Positions 27,201-37,330 are shown, counted from the stretch's first letter. The stretch: DNA of 64,000 bases from Arcanobacterium pluranimalium (GCF_016907845.1 NZ_JAFBCS010000001.1:1736001-1800000), one strand, 5' to 3'. The notes: generated by a model from the letters alone, not told the origin. Translations and numbers: made by a program.

Positions 27201-27837
27201 GCGCGGTCTCAGCTTGGCGCGCCAATGGTCCAAGTTGCCGGCGCAGTTCCGATGCAAGATCCTCAATTCGCACCAGGTTCGCGTGCATAGATTCAAGTTT
27301 TCGCAAAGCTTTTTCTTTACGACGCCGGTGCTTGAGTACCCCCGCAGCTTCTTCAACGAAATTTCTGCGTTCTTCTGGGGTAGCTGTTAATACCTGATCG
27401 AGTCTTCCCTGGCCAATGATCACGTGCATTTCTTTACCCATGCCCGTATCAGAGAGCAGTTCTTGGATATCAAGCAAACGGCAGGCAGTGCCGTTAATTG
27501 CATACTCTGATCCACCCGATCGGAACAGTGTGCGGGTGATAGTGACCTCGGAAAATTCAATGGGAAGCGCACCGTCGGTATTATCGATGGTGAGCGAGAC
27601 TTCAGCGCGCCCAAGAGCTAGACGTTTGGAAGTTCCGGCGAAGATAACGTCCGCCATATTGCCACCGCGCAGATTCTTTGCACCCTGCTCACCCATGACC
27701 CAAGCCAAGGCATCAACCACATTGGATTTTCCCGAACCATTTGGTCCGACCACGCAATTGATCCCTGGTTCAAATCGCATTGTCGTGGATGAAGCAAAGG
27801 ACTTAAATCCACGCAGAGTCAAAGTCTTTAAGTGCAC
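24274..27837 (-). CDS. smc: Chromosome segregation protein SMC
   Basis: ATPase of the bacterial condensin complex with ScpA and ScpB. 1187 residues. Head: GPNGSGKSNVVDAL (Walker A), LSGGERSLTAVAFL (signature), FYVMDEVEAALDDVN (Walker B/D-loop). Coiled coil about 170-500 and 660-1010 flanks the hinge (around 500-650, GIRGLVRDKVRI, AALAGVAGGAVVDS). Full length and intact. ScpA/B are not nearby. Monocistronic start: the ndk terminator hairpin lies just upstream. Confidence 0.97.
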   Translation of the reverse strand: MHLKTLTLRGFKSFASSTTMRFEPGINCVVGPNGSGKSNVVDALAWVMGEQGAKNLRGGNMADVIFAGTSKRLALGRAEVSLTIDNTDGALPIEFSEVTITRTLFRSGGSEYAINGTACRLLDIQELLSDTGMGKEMHVIIGQGRLDQVLTATPEERRNFVEEAAGVLKHRRRKEKALRKLESMHANLVRIEDLASELRRQLGPLARQAETARRAQVIQRDVFDARARLLADDAAQAQARLTAQTSDDGILEQQKQELAEKLLACKKDISRLQQAADEANPHIAGLTEQWQRLNSLVERFRSLSQLANERHRSLSTPSAQINRGESPEHIRERAAQAREQEEEFTKEVSKAEESLREAISQREKAEHFERGIDAELLHINRTLADRRENAARLSGQLSTAQSRVEALTNERQRVQAAIQAAQKRSDDALAQVSLLEQDIVAHTDGDDTLSIAHEEVARELQEADDAVEAARLALNEAKSLAVEWKTKAATLALSLAPEDATAWAHDTYRNGIRGLVRDKVRILAGWEAAVEAALAGVAGGAVVDSIADAVDALRAAREAQAGHLELLITHTAPLTTDAEHIAERALKDSGFAQDTACLATSVIDPNSPVADVVTGILAGTVLCVDLVTAKALLELGAPRVATLLGDVLTAQHAWGGEVNQGAILARQATYDDAVAQAAKANEELQRAQERLDKSLTAHVRAKEEFDSVSSQLNARDSQLAAVTAQLGVLRQSLKAAQDEVERNVARDTKIGVELEARNEECERIRKQQELVGAEPTDIEARVQELNSQRTEAHTQTVSARATETEARLMLRTREERLRAIAGKSEALENSAQAVEARIAQEERAAVRRQQLAKIAQKVGDHSLSALQRSQELLEKVTAQRQEAEASRSERDSELSAARRRLDDLQAQERQLNDLQHRQDMVIAELTLKFEQLAAKAIDDLGMEVRVLIEEFGPHLMWKDSDGVDQPFVREQQEKRLARAERDLARLGKINPLALEEHAALEERQKYLTEQLQDLRKSRDDLLKIVRDIDARVDEVMTAAFADVEREFSSTFARLFPGGEGRLVLTDPQSVLTTGIEIEARPPGKRVKRLSLLSGGERSLTAVAFLVAIFKARPSPFYVMDEVEAALDDVNLSRLLDIFKELQESSQLLVITHQKRTMEIADALYGVAMKEQGVTTVISQRLKDVVPQ

Positions 27838-27865
27838 CGTCTTAGTGTATTACAAGATTGTGGAA

Positions 27866-27906
27866 ACGTGGCTTGTTCTGCCGAAATTTAGCACAACAAG
27901 CCACGT
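27866..27906 (-). terminator. ndk terminator hairpin
   Basis: A 12-bp perfect stem (27866-27877 with 27895-27906) with a 17-base loop, 29 bp after the ndk stop and 28 bp before smc. No T-run beyond TTT. Probably ends the ndk transcript. Confidence 0.6.
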
Positions 27907-27935
27907 CGTTGATTTTAAGCAAGGGGTGTAGAAAA

Positions 27936-28346
27936 TCAGAACCACACCGATATTTCGTACTGCGCCGATTCCACTCCATCAGAGGAGTGAATGAGGTTAA
28001 GAATTGAATCTCCTGGCCACGAACGACCCAAATCACCGCGAATTGTGCCCGGAGCAGCTTTGGTTGGGTCCGTTGCCCCAGCCAGTGCACGCACTCCTTC
28101 CACCACGCGCTCCCCCTCCACAACGGCGGCAACGACCGGTGCGGACGTCATATATTCCACCATGCTTGGATAGAAAGGCTTATCAACATGCTCGTGATAG
28201 TGCTTAGCAAGCAGCTCCTCAGTGGCTTCTAGCATGCGCATCGCCTTGATTGAATAACCTTTTGCCTCGATGCGGCGCAAGATTTCACCTATGAGTCCAC
28301 GCTGCACACCATCAGGCTTAACAAGAATGAGAGTTTGTTCAGTCAT
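27936..28346 (-). CDS. ndk: Nucleoside diphosphate kinase
   Basis: Transfers the gamma phosphate between nucleoside di- and triphosphates. 136 residues, standard. Start TLILVKPDGVQRGLIGEI; the phosphorylated His is in NLIHSSDGVESAQ; RGDLGRSW and GATDPTKAAPGT are conserved. Follows folC by 113 bp, as in many actinobacteria (ileS/valS-folC-ndk). Confidence 0.97.
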   Translation of the reverse strand: MTEQTLILVKPDGVQRGLIGEILRRIEAKGYSIKAMRMLEATEELLAKHYHEHVDKPFYPSMVEYMTSAPVVAAVVEGERVVEGVRALAGATDPTKAAPGTIRGDLGRSWPGDSILNLIHSSDGVESAQYEISVWF

Positions 28347-28459
28347 GCCGATATTCTACTCCTTTTCAAGTAATTGCTGGATAACCGATCCATACTGACT
28401 GCGTCTGGACTGCAACGTGGGTTGAAGCCAAACTAGGCCAGCTAGACGAGTTAGACGAG

Positions 28460-29977
28460 TTAGGCCAAGCTGTCTGGCTTTCGCGCACCGAGCAGCTCAC
28501 GCGCCTGAGCCGCCAGCATAATCGACCCCATAACCACCACGCAGGCAGGAGATGTGGCATCCGGATCCACCGTTTCAGCAATATCAGCAGCGGACGTGAT
28601 GGCGTTGCCCAGATCAGGCTCAACCACCACCCGATCATCTCCGAAGATATCGACAGCGATACCAGCCAGTTCGTCGATATCCATCGCACGTGCTCCACCC
28701 AAATCGGTGATCACGATCGAGGAAAAGGCCGGCTCAATATTGCCCAAGATGCCCTCGACGTCTTTATCAGCCATCGCGGCAAACACGGCAACTCGCGGGC
28801 CTGGGAAATACTCTTCCAAAGCCTCAACAGTCGCAATCGCACCCGCAGGATTATGCGCTGCATCGACGATAATCGCTGGTGAACCCTTAACGACTTCGAG
28901 ACGCCCTGGAGACGTCGTCGCCATCAAAGCATGCTCAACGACTTCACCATTCAACGCGCCACCGCCAAAAAACGCCTCCACCGCAGTCAAGGCTACTGCA
29001 GCGTTATCCGCTTGATAAGCACCAAGCATAGCGAGCGGAATGTCCACATAGGTGGCGGCCGGCGTCTTGATCGTCATCATTTGCCCGCCAACAGCACGCT
29101 CGCGTTCGATTACGCCAAAATCTTTATCGGCCAACAGCACAGTAGCGGAGTTCTCACGCAAGCTCTGAGCCACGACGTCGAGCACTTGAGGTACTTGAGC
29201 TGCGCAAACGAGCGTCTTTCCCGGCTTGAGGATACCTAATTTCTCAGTCGCGATCTGCGTGAGGGTCGAACCCAGCCACTTCTCGTGGTCGGCGGCAACC
29301 GGCATCAGCACTGCGACGTCGGCATCGATCACGTTAGTGGCATCCCAACGGCCTCCCATGCCGACTTCAATCACGGCGACGTCCACAGGCGCCATTGCGA
29401 AAGCCGAGTACGCCATCACTGTGAACACCTCGAAGAAGGACATCCGCGGTCCGCCTTGTGCCACCGAACGCTCATCGATGAGTTCAATGAAAGGTTTTAC
29501 ATCTTCCCAGGTATCGATGAAATCAGCAGCAGAAATTGCGCACCCATCAATCGTTATGCGCTCGCGCACCGACGATAGATGAGGCGAAGTAAAGCGCCCC
29601 GTCCGCAATCCTCGTTCGCGCAATAGCGCCTCGATCATACGCGCAGTAGAGGTTTTCCCGTTCGTGCCGGTGATGTGAATACAACGATAGGAATTTTGCG
29701 GGTTACCAAGCAAATCCAAGCAGTCTCGCACCCGATCTAGCGAGGGCTGTATCTTATGCTCAGGGGCGCGCGAGATGATCTCTTCATAAATCTCGCTAAC
29801 CCGGTTTTCCAAGGCATAATCATGCGCAAGTTGGTACGTCGGATCTGGTTGAGCTTTAATCTCCTCGATAATCGAGGGGTCAGGCCCCACAATCAACCCG
29901 GAACTGAGCAGCGCTTCTAAAGCCGCACCGTCCAGATCATTGCCATCCTTTGCAAAGTTTTCTTCGTTTTCACTCAT
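28460..29977 (-). CDS. folC: Folylpolyglutamate / dihydrofolate synthase
   Basis: Adds glutamate to dihydropteroate and/or folates. 505 residues, with a ~55-residue acidic N-terminal extension before the catalytic core. P-loop ITGTNGKTSTARM; SPHLSSVRERI; VIEVGMGGRWDATNVI; DAAHNPAG in the C-terminal domain. Starts 8 bp after ileS, the common ileS/valS-folC coupling. The stop lies in a short tandem (TAGACGAGT repeated near 28448-28465). Confidence 0.94.
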   Translation of the reverse strand: MSENEENFAKDGNDLDGAALEALLSSGLIVGPDPSIIEEIKAQPDPTYQLAHDYALENRVSEIYEEIISRAPEHKIQPSLDRVRDCLDLLGNPQNSYRCIHITGTNGKTSTARMIEALLRERGLRTGRFTSPHLSSVRERITIDGCAISAADFIDTWEDVKPFIELIDERSVAQGGPRMSFFEVFTVMAYSAFAMAPVDVAVIEVGMGGRWDATNVIDADVAVLMPVAADHEKWLGSTLTQIATEKLGILKPGKTLVCAAQVPQVLDVVAQSLRENSATVLLADKDFGVIERERAVGGQMMTIKTPAATYVDIPLAMLGAYQADNAAVALTAVEAFFGGGALNGEVVEHALMATTSPGRLEVVKGSPAIIVDAAHNPAGAIATVEALEEYFPGPRVAVFAAMADKDVEGILGNIEPAFSSIVITDLGGARAMDIDELAGIAVDIFGDDRVVVEPDLGNAITSAADIAETVDPDATSPACVVVMGSIMLAAQARELLGARKPDSLA

Positions 29978-29985
29978 ATGCTTGC

Positions 29986-32900
29986 CTAGGCAATCTTCTC
30001 CACAGTAATCTCAAGCTCATGTGCGCCACCATTGATCGTAGCTTCGAGCGAAAGAGTTTCAGACTTGATCATCTCTAAGTGCGTTTCCACAGCTGCAACA
30101 TGCTCTTGTGGCACCGCAAGCGTGAGTCGAATGCGGTCAGCTACGTGCAGATCTTCGGCCTTACGCTTATCTTGAACGGCGCGAATAACATCACGAGCGT
30201 AGCCCTCAGCCTCAAGTTCAGCCGTCAAAACCGTATCGAGCACCACGAATGCACCAGAATTGAGCACTGCAGCAACGGACCCCTCTTCTGCTGAAACGAT
30301 CGTCGTCAATTCAAACTGATGCGGCTCCAAGACAACTGGAGGTTCTACGTGCATCTGCACACCGCCGTCGACGAGCGTCCATTGCCCCGCCTTGGCTGCC
30401 TTGAACAGCGCTGAAGTCTGCTTGCGCATCTGTGGAGCCAGTTCGCGTGGCAATACGGCAAGCTCTTGCGATACCGCCAAACCGGACTCGCGCGCCGTCA
30501 TAATCTTGACCTCTTTGACGTTCACCTCAGAGCCGATGAGCTCTGCGAATGGTGCCAATTTTTGATCTGTAACTACCGAGAGCGAACGTAGCGGCTGGCG
30601 AACGCGCAGTCTATTTGCTTTGCGCAGAGCATGTGCGTTGGACACCACATCGCGAACTTCGTCCATGACCGAAACAAGCTCGTCACCAGCAATATCGCTT
30701 GGCAACTTCGGCCAGTCTTCGATATGGACAGACCGTTTTCCAGTCAGGCCACGCCAAACTTCCTCGGCAACCATTGGCGCAAGCGGCGCGATAACTCGCA
30801 TGAGGGTTTCCAAAGCCGTGTAGAGGGTGTCAAAGGCTCGCTTGTCTTCGCTCCAGAATCGGTCACGCTGCGTACGCACGTACCAGTTCGTGAGCAGATC
30901 CAAGTAGTCTCGCACGACGCCGGTAGCCGACGGAATATCGAGATTGACGAAGTAATCACGTACTGTATCAGCCAGTTTTCCAGTGCGCGCCAGCAGGTAG
31001 CGATCCATGACGTCAAGTGCGTTCACCGCTCCAGGATCGTCAAAGTCAATCGCCGAAGCGACGTATCCCTCACCATTGTTACAAGCTCCCGCATAGAGCG
31101 TGAAGAAGTAATAGCTATTCCATACTGGCAAAATAACGTGTCTTACTGCCTCTCGAATGCCTTCTTCTGCAACCACAAGGTTACCGCCACGCAGCACTGG
31201 TGAGCTCATGAGCATCCAACGCACAGCGTCCGAACCGTATTGGTTAAACATCTCCATCGGATCTGGATAGTTGCGCAGCGACTTCGAGGCTTTACGGCCG
31301 TCATTGCCGAGGATAATTCCATGCGAAATACAGGACGTAAACGCCGGCCGGTCAAAGAGCGCCGTGGACAGCACGTGCATAGTATAGAACCAGCCACGGG
31401 TTTGGCCAATGTATTCCACAATGAAATCGCCTGGGAAGTGGCTGTCGAACCACTCTTCGTTCTCAAACGGATAGTGCTTCTGTGCGTAAGGCATCGAGCC
31501 AGAATCAAACCACACATCGAGAATATCTGGAATGCGGCGCATCGTGGATTGACCAGTCGGATCATCGGGATTCGGGCGGGTCAATTCATCAATATATGGC
31601 CTGTGCAGGTTGGGTTGCCCCTCCTTATCGAGCGGCAAACGTCCAAAATCGCGCTCAAGTTCGGCAAAAGAGCCGTATACATCAATACGCGGATATTCAG
31701 GATTATCTGATTTCCACACCGGGATCGGAGTGCCCCAGTAGCGATTTCGCGAAATCGACCAATCGCGAGCGCCGGCAAGCCAATTGCCGAAAATTCCGTC
31801 TTTGATGTGTTCAGGCTGCCAGGTGATCTCTTGATTCAGTTCAACCATACGGTCACGGAACTGCGTAACGGCAACAAACCACGACGTCACTGGCTTATAA
31901 ATGAGGGGTTTGCGGCAACGCCAGCAGTGCGGGTAGGAGTGAACGTAGGACTGCTCACGCACAAGTACGGCACGCTCGGCATCAGGGCGTCGAGCCAATG
32001 CGCCAGTGCCGTCGCGCAGATCGTTAATAATTGGGCGGTTTGCATCAAAAACGTGCATTTGCGCGTAATCTGAGACCACATTGTAGAACTTGGCGCCCTC
32101 ATCAACGGTTTCAATCACCTTGATGCCTGCGCCAGCCAGCACAAACATATCGTCTTCACCATAAGGAGCAATATGGACTAAGCCGGTGCCATCCTCGGTA
32201 GATACGTAGTCGGCAACGCAAATCTGCCAAGCGTTCGCACCTGGCTCTTCGGAATCTCGGCTGTAGTAGTCAAAGATCGGATAGTAACGTTTACCAGCTA
32301 GATCGCTGCCTTTTACAGTAGCGAGAACCTTTGGTTCCTCCCCTAGCTCTTTCGCGTATGCGCCAAGGCGCGCCTGCGCAACGATGACTTTCTCACCGGC
32401 CAGCGGACCTTCCAGTGGTTCCACAGTCACGTAGTCGATGTCCGGGCCGACGGCGATCGCCAAGTTCGACGGTAAGGTCCAAGGTGTCGTGGTCCAGATT
32501 AGCGCCAATTCGCCCGATTCAAGCCGCAAGCCCACGGTGACGGTCTGATCCTGACGATCCTGGTAGACGTCGTCGTCCATCTTCAACTCGTGGTTAGACA
32601 AAGGTGTTTCGTCATTCCAGCAGTACGGGAGTACGCGGTATCCCTCGTAGACGAGACCCTTATCCCACAGCTGCTTAAACGCCCAAATCACGGACTCCAT
32701 AAATGTAGGATCGAGAGTCTTGTAGCCGCCGTCGAAATTCACCCAACGAGCTTGGCGCGTAACGTATTCTTTCCACTCATTGGCATAAGTCATCACCGAG
32801 GAGCGGCAGGCATCGTTGAATTTTTCGATGCCAATTTTTTCGATTTCCGATTTATCGTCAATACCCAGGATCTTCTCTGCTTCTAGCTCAGCAGGCAGAC

Positions 32901-33207
32901 CGTGAGTGTCCCAACCGAAATCTCGATCAACTTTGTGTCCAAGTTGAGTTTGGAAGCGCGCCACGAGATCTTTGACGTATCCGGTGAGCAGGTGCCCGTA
33001 GTGAGGCAGACCGTTGGCGAATGGAGGGCCATCGTAAAACACGAATTCATTCGAACCCTCACTACCCGAATCGCGATTGTCGATCGAAGCCTGGAAAGTT
33101 TTGTCCTGCTCCCAATAAGCGAGAACGTCCTGCTCAAGCTGGGGAAGATTTGGAGAGGCTACGACGTCGCCATCTCGGTGCAGCGGGTAATGCTTACGCT
33201 CGCTCAT
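29986..33207 (-). CDS. ileS: Isoleucyl-tRNA synthetase (long, type 2)
   Basis: Charges tRNA-Ile. 1073 residues, the longer IleRS2/eukaryote-like form common in actinobacteria. HIGH-type motif [16 protein letters not shown]; editing domain ([13 protein letters not shown]); tRNA-contact [17 protein letters not shown]; class signature loop reads [10 protein letters not shown], so the Met of KMSKS is Ala. C-terminal anticodon-binding region includes [19 protein letters not shown] precedes the ATG. Expression is under a translational T-box in the 5' leader. Type 2 enzymes are usually tolerant of mupirocin (established for the class, not shown here). Confidence 0.96.
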   Translation of the reverse strand: MSERKHYPLHRDGDVVASPNLPQLEQDVLAYWEQDKTFQASIDNRDSGSEGSNEFVFYDGPPFANGLPHYGHLLTGYVKDLVARFQTQLGHKVDRDFGWDTHGLPAELEAEKILGIDDKSEIEKIGIEKFNDACRSSVMTYANEWKEYVTRQARWVNFDGGYKTLDPTFMESVIWAFKQLWDKGLVYEGYRVLPYCWNDETPLSNHELKMDDDVYQDRQDQTVTVGLRLESGELALIWTTTPWTLPSNLAIAVGPDIDYVTVEPLEGPLAGEKVIVAQARLGAYAKELGEEPKVLATVKGSDLAGKRYYPIFDYYSRDSEEPGANAWQICVADYVSTEDGTGLVHIAPYGEDDMFVLAGAGIKVIETVDEGAKFYNVVSDYAQMHVFDANRPIINDLRDGTGALARRPDAERAVLVREQSYVHSYPHCWRCRKPLIYKPVTSWFVAVTQFRDRMVELNQEITWQPEHIKDGIFGNWLAGARDWSISRNRYWGTPIPVWKSDNPEYPRIDVYGSFAELERDFGRLPLDKEGQPNLHRPYIDELTRPNPDDPTGQSTMRRIPDILDVWFDSGSMPYAQKHYPFENEEWFDSHFPGDFIVEYIGQTRGWFYTMHVLSTALFDRPAFTSCISHGIILGNDGRKASKSLRNYPDPMEMFNQYGSDAVRWMLMSSPVLRGGNLVVAEEGIREAVRHVILPVWNSYYFFTLYAGACNNGEGYVASAIDFDDPGAVNALDVMDRYLLARTGKLADTVRDYFVNLDIPSATGVVRDYLDLLTNWYVRTQRDRFWSEDKRAFDTLYTALETLMRVIAPLAPMVAEEVWRGLTGKRSVHIEDWPKLPSDIAGDELVSVMDEVRDVVSNAHALRKANRLRVRQPLRSLSVVTDQKLAPFAELIGSEVNVKEVKIMTARESGLAVSQELAVLPRELAPQMRKQTSALFKAAKAGQWTLVDGGVQMHVEPPVVLEPHQFELTTIVSAEEGSVAAVLNSGAFVVLDTVLTAELEAEGYARDVIRAVQDKRKAEDLHVADRIRLTLAVPQEHVAAVETHLEMIKSETLSLEATINGGAHELEITVEKIA

Positions 33208-33480
33208 ACTTGTGTCTCCTAAGTGTTCGTCTACGGCGAGGACGACTCCGAGCTATGCTCGTTGCCGCGGTACCACCTCGCTTGCACCACAGATGAACTG
33301 CGGTGCCGCTCTTTGGAGACTATGACGAGTCCAACCGTCCGGTTCTAATAGGTTTTCTCATCGTGCGTGCGGTGGCAGACGGTTCGCGGGTTTAACCCAA
33401 TCAAACTTAGGCCAGCCAGGCGCCACATTACTGAGAATACTGTTCTTCCGGAAGCTCCCCGGTGATTGCCGGATCAACGC
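33208..33480 (-). promoter_or_regulatory. ileS T-box riboswitch, translational (actinobacterial type)
   Basis: The leader has the ultrashort Stem I seen in actinobacterial ileS: a CCGG-closed hairpin (33444-33472) with the Ile codon ATC at 33464-33466 read on the minus strand. Downstream is the T-box core GAGGTGGTACCGCGG (33265-33281). Antisequestrator: GCGAGG (33276-33281) pairs with CCTCGC (33236-33241). Sequestrator: GTCGTCCT (minus strand, ending at about 33239) can instead pair with AGGAGAC at the ribosome-binding site (33214-33220). The two structures are mutually exclusive, so uncharged tRNA-Ile would free the start site. No terminator T-run is present, consistent with translational control. 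Confidence 0.9.
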
Positions 33481-33529
33481 TGTATCTATCATGTAGTTTA
33501 GCTTGCGATGGACACGCAAGCATCTCGAT

Positions 33530-33535
33530 ATTATA
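33530..33535 (-). promoter_or_regulatory. ileS leader -10 box
   Basis: TATAAT on the minus strand, about 50 bp upstream of Stem I, fits a transcript start near 33523. No good -35 hexamer is seen. Confidence 0.5.
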
Positions 33536-33634
33536 TTAGCACTCTTTATATTTCATAGAAATTTCGGCCATCGAACAGCTTAAAGCCGGCATAAACACTC
33601 CAATGGATCGTTCTGTATGCTGTGATTGCCAATT

Positions 33635-34375
33635 CTACTTCCTCGCCACGAGCGTATTAGAAGCCTGCGCAACTGGACGCACGATCATCGAATCAATATT
33701 GACGTGAGCGGGCAAGGAAAGTGTCCAGCGCACGGCCTCGGCCACATCTTGAGCTACGAGCGGGTTCTCAACCCCCTCGTATACTTTCTCGGCTGCTTGG
33801 GCATCGCCACGCAAACGGTTGAGTGAAAATTCTTCTGTTTTCACCATCCCCGGCGCAATATCAATAATTCGAACTGGTTCTCCGACGAGCTCAAGTCGCA
33901 GCGTGGCCGGAATTTGGCGCTCGGCATGCTTGGCTGCCACATAACCAGCACCGCCAGGATACGTGCCATGACCAGCAGTCGAGGAGATAAAGACGATATC
34001 CCCACCATTTTCTCGCATATGCGGTAGCACCAGCTGCGTGATCCTCAACGTGCCGAGCACGTTAATTTCATACATGCGCTGCCAATCAGCCACGCTTCCA
34101 GCTGAAACTGGATCCATGCCAATTGCTCCACCCGCACAGTTAACCAGCACATCAATGGCGCCATTTTCATCGATGAAATCAGATATTTTCGCGATACCCT
34201 CATCGGTGGTGAAATCAGCACTAACATAGCTTGCTCCGCAACGATCAGTAAGCTCACGCAAACGATCCTCTCGACGCGCCGTGGCAACGACGTCGTACCC
34301 CGCAGCACACAACGACCGAACGATAGCAGCCCCGATCCCTGTTGACGCTCCCGTAACCAATGCCCGCTTAGCCAT
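33635..34375 (-). CDS. Short-chain dehydrogenase/reductase (SDR family)
   Basis: NAD(P)-dependent oxidoreductase of the classical SDR family. 246 residues. Cofactor motif VTGASTGIGAAIV; NCAGG after strand 4; catalytic Ser in VFISSTAGHGTY and Tyr-x-x-x-Lys in GYVAAKHAERQ; PGMV after the active site. An Arg at ATARRED suggests NADP preference (inference). Substrate unknown; similar enzymes act on hydroxy-amino acids. Its end is 153 bp from the ileS leader promoter; divergent from proC. Confidence 0.9.
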   Translation of the reverse strand: MAKRALVTGASTGIGAAIVRSLCAAGYDVVATARREDRLRELTDRCGASYVSADFTTDEGIAKISDFIDENGAIDVLVNCAGGAIGMDPVSAGSVADWQRMYEINVLGTLRITQLVLPHMRENGGDIVFISSTAGHGTYPGGAGYVAAKHAERQIPATLRLELVGEPVRIIDIAPGMVKTEEFSLNRLRGDAQAAEKVYEGVENPLVAQDVAEAVRWTLSLPAHVNIDSMIVRPVAQASNTLVARK

Positions 34376-34776
34376 ATGCTTCCTTTCTATCAGCGCAAAT
34401 GCGATTCTTTCCGCCTCTTAACTCTAGCTGCCGCCTCGATTATCGCGGTATACGGTTTTGCCACGCCCGCTCAGCTTGCCCTACATGCACACCGCTTAAC
34501 ACTTACCTGTACATCGCTTAACAAACTTGTTCAGCAAAATTGCTCAACAAACTTGCAACATTCCTTCAAGCATCGCGCTTCCGTCACGATTCCCACCGCG
34601 TTGGAGAGGCAACTCCTCATCTACATGCCATTATAGTGCGTCCAGTTCTTCCCTTAGCTCAAGGCTTTCACCTAGCCGCTGAAAATGAGTAAAGTGAGGT
34701 GAAGCTTCGACCGTATTAATCGCCGTTGTTCCACACAGAACAATCAGGGTTCCCAACAGAACAATCAGGAGGAAAA
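34376..34776. other. SDR / proC divergent spacer
   Basis: 401 bp. Direct repeats: two copies of CGCTTAACA plus related CTCAACAAACTTG words (about 34492-34555), and an exact 14-bp repeat ACAGAACAATCAGG at 34735-34748 and 34756-34769; the second copy supplies the start of the proC AGGAGG ribosome-binding site. No gene or convincing promoter boxes seen. Confidence 0.55.
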
Positions 34777-35598
34777 ATGCTCGGTTTTATTGGAGTCGGC
34801 TCGATGGGCGGTGCTATTTTACGTGGCATTCTTGCAGCTGGAATCGTTAACGCACCGGACGTCGTCATCACTCGAAAAGACGAAAATAAAGCTCAGCAGC
34901 TATGCGATGAACTCGGGGTCACTTACGCCGCATCAAACCGGGAACTCGTCGAAAAAGTTGGCAAGAACGGCGTCATCATCTTGGCAGTGAAGCCTTATCA
35001 GATCGCCGAAGTTCTCGAAGAAATCGCCCCAGCCACTCGCAATAACGGCAATATACTCGTATCTGTAGCCGCCGGAACTACTCTTGCAGCTCTCGCACAA
35101 GCCGCTGGTACAGATCAAAAGATCGTGCGCACCATGCCTAACGTCGCCTCCTCCATTGCCGCAGGAATGACGGCGATTTGCCCCAATTCGCACGTTTCAC
35201 TGGCAGAACTGGATCAGGTGCTACAGATTTTTGAATCAGTTGGAGATATCGTCACCATTGACGAAAAAGATTTCTCGGCTTTCTCCGCCCTCGCAGGCTG
35301 CTCCCCTGCCTGGACGTTCACCTATATCGACGCGCTTTCACGCGCTGGACTAGCCGCTGGACTGCGAAAAGATGAGTCGCTGCGGATCGCTGCCCAAGCC
35401 GTCGTCGGGGCTGCGCAGCTGGTGCTCAAGAATCTCGACGACGTGCGTCCGCAAGCTTTAGTCGACACGGTCACCTCACCTGGGGGCACCACAATCGCTG
35501 GACTCATTGCGATGGAAAAAGCTGGTTTTAGCCAGTCCGTGATAAGTGGAGTCGAAGCCGCAATCGAGCGCGATATACAGATTTCACAGGAGAAATAG
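34777..35598 (+). CDS. proC: Pyrroline-5-carboxylate reductase
   Basis: Last step of proline synthesis, NADPH-dependent. 273 residues from ATG 34777, preceded by AGGAGG at 34767-34772; an in-frame ATG at 34726 falls in the repeat leader. N-terminal Rossmann FIGVGSMGGAILRGI; AVKPYQI; VRTMPNVASSIAAGM; signature at the C-terminus LVDTVTSPGGTTIAGL. Complete. ald follows after 169 bp on the same strand. Confidence 0.94.
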   Translation: MLGFIGVGSMGGAILRGILAAGIVNAPDVVITRKDENKAQQLCDELGVTYAASNRELVEKVGKNGVIILAVKPYQIAEVLEEIAPATRNNGNILVSVAAGTTLAALAQAAGTDQKIVRTMPNVASSIAAGMTAICPNSHVSLAELDQVLQIFESVGDIVTIDEKDFSAFSALAGCSPAWTFTYIDALSRAGLAAGLRKDESLRIAAQAVVGAAQLVLKNLDDVRPQALVDTVTSPGGTTIAGLIAMEKAGFSQSVISGVEAAIERDIQISQEK

Positions 35599-35767
35599 CG
35601 AGCAATAATTCGTTGTTGAACGAGGATTTCTGCCCGGCAAAATTCGCACAATATGCGAATTGCTAAAACTTCTAGTATCAGTTTTTCAAAATTGCTTCGA
35701 AAGTGGACTCAAACGTTCTATATTGGGAATGTAAGTCACCAAAGAATTCTACAAAGGAGTTGAAAAC

Positions 35768-36883
35768 ATGATCATTGGTGTACCCAAAGAAATCAAAAAC
35801 AACGAATTCCGCGTAGCACTCACCCCACAGGGAGTCGACGCTCTGGTTAAACATGGCCATACCGTCTATATTCAGGCAGGTGCTGGAATAGGCTCGTCTA
35901 TTTCCGACGACGAATACATCGCCGCAGGCGCGCAGCTCCTTCCAAGCGCCGAAGCAGTCTGGGCTGACGCGGATATGATTATGAAAGTCAAAGAGCCGAT
36001 CGAACCTGAATATGAGCTGATGCGCGAAGGGCAAATACTTTTCACATACCTCCACCTCGCAGCAGACCGCCCGCTCACTGAAAAACTACTTGAAAAGAAA
36101 GTTACCTCAATTGCCTATGAGACGGTTCAAACCGACAAGGGAGGCCTACCTCTACTGTCACCGATGTCGGAAGTTGCTGGCAGACTCTCGGCTCAGGTAG
36201 CTGCAAATCTTCTCATGAAATCCGCAGGTGGACGCGGAATCTTGATGGGCGGAACGGCAGGAACTGCCCGAGCCAAGACGATTGTGCTCGGTGGAGGAAC
36301 CGCCGGTTACGAAGCAGCAAAAGTGGCGGCAGGAATGGGTTCTCGAGTGACCGTATTCGACGTCAATATTGAACGCCTAATGTATCTAGAAGACGTCAAT
36401 CGCGATGAGATCGACACCGCCTACTCCACTCCCCTCGCCGTGGCCGAAGCAATTAAAGATGCAGACGTAGTCATTGGTTCTGTGCTCATCCCAGGAGCAC
36501 GCACGCCACGCCTCGTCACCAACGAAATGGTTGCCACGATGAAACCCGGTTCAGTACTCGTCGATATTGCCATTGACCAAGGTGGATGCTTTGAAGATTC
36601 ACACCCCACCACGCACGCCGATCCGACGTTCACCGTGCACAATTCGACGTTCTACTGCGTGGCAAATATGCCTGGAGTAATGCCACGCACTTCCACGTAC
36701 GCCCTGACCAATGCGACGATGAGATATGCTCTCCTTCTTGCCGATAAAGGCTGGAAGAAGGCACTCAATGATCACACTGATCTGCTGCGCGGCCTGACCA
36801 CCCACAACGGTGAATTGTATTGTGAGAGCGTCGCTTTGGCTTTCGATATGGGCTCCAAAGACCCAGTTGAAGCTATTAAATAA
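35768..36883 (+). CDS. ald: Alanine dehydrogenase
   Basis: NAD-dependent interconversion of alanine with pyruvate and ammonia. 371 residues, standard. N-terminus [19 protein letters not shown]; substrate Lys in MIMKVKEP; His in YLHLAAD; NAD fold [19 protein letters not shown]; signature [25 protein letters not shown]. The ribosome-binding site AAAGGAG is strong. A long terminator (36988-37047) follows. It is next to, not within, the accessory sugar/transketolase region. Confidence 0.95.
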   Translation: MIIGVPKEIKNNEFRVALTPQGVDALVKHGHTVYIQAGAGIGSSISDDEYIAAGAQLLPSAEAVWADADMIMKVKEPIEPEYELMREGQILFTYLHLAADRPLTEKLLEKKVTSIAYETVQTDKGGLPLLSPMSEVAGRLSAQVAANLLMKSAGGRGILMGGTAGTARAKTIVLGGGTAGYEAAKVAAGMGSRVTVFDVNIERLMYLEDVNRDEIDTAYSTPLAVAEAIKDADVVIGSVLIPGARTPRLVTNEMVATMKPGSVLVDIAIDQGGCFEDSHPTTHADPTFTVHNSTFYCVANMPGVMPRTSTYALTNATMRYALLLADKGWKKALNDHTDLLRGLTTHNGELYCESVALAFDMGSKDPVEAIK

Positions 36884-36987
36884 CGTGTCGGGCATTGCAA
36901 GCTCTTCACAGCTTTTAGCCGCGGCTGATTAACTGAACATCAGTTGAATCTATTCGCGTTCGGCTAGCTTCACAGTAGAAGCCAGAT

Positions 36988-37047
36988 GACGGGTGGCGTA
37001 TTGAGAACGAGACTTCTTCCGTTCTCAATACGCCACCCGTCTTTTTG
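36988..37047 (+). terminator. ald Rho-independent terminator, 21-bp stem
   Basis: Perfect 21-bp stem 36988-37008 with 37021-37041, a 12-base loop, then TTTTT. One of the longest hairpins in the window. Confidence 0.9.
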
Positions 37048-37296
37048 CACTTTCTAGTCCCAAGTACCCAAACACGGATCCTTTTGAATAATTTATTAGT
37101 TTTCAAATTTGACAGAATTAGCACACTTTTTCATACACATTCCACGAAATCTTGTTGCACAATGTTTCAACCACATATTTATTTTCGGTTATTTTCAAGG
37201 AAATATACCTGCAACAATTTTCAAAGACGTACATATCTTGCAATATCAACAAAAATCCTGCTCAGACAATTGCCTGTTTTCTACCCCTAAATCAAA

Positions 37297-37324
37297 TTGA
37301 CGGCATGCCGAGCGTGTGTAAAGA
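37297..37324 (+). promoter_or_regulatory. Promoter of the sugar ABC operon
   Basis: TTGACG (-35, 37297-37302) and TAAAGA (-10, 37319-37324) with a 16-base spacer put the transcript start near 37331, exactly at the palindromic operator. Confidence 0.65.
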
Positions 37325-37330
37325 TAAAGC

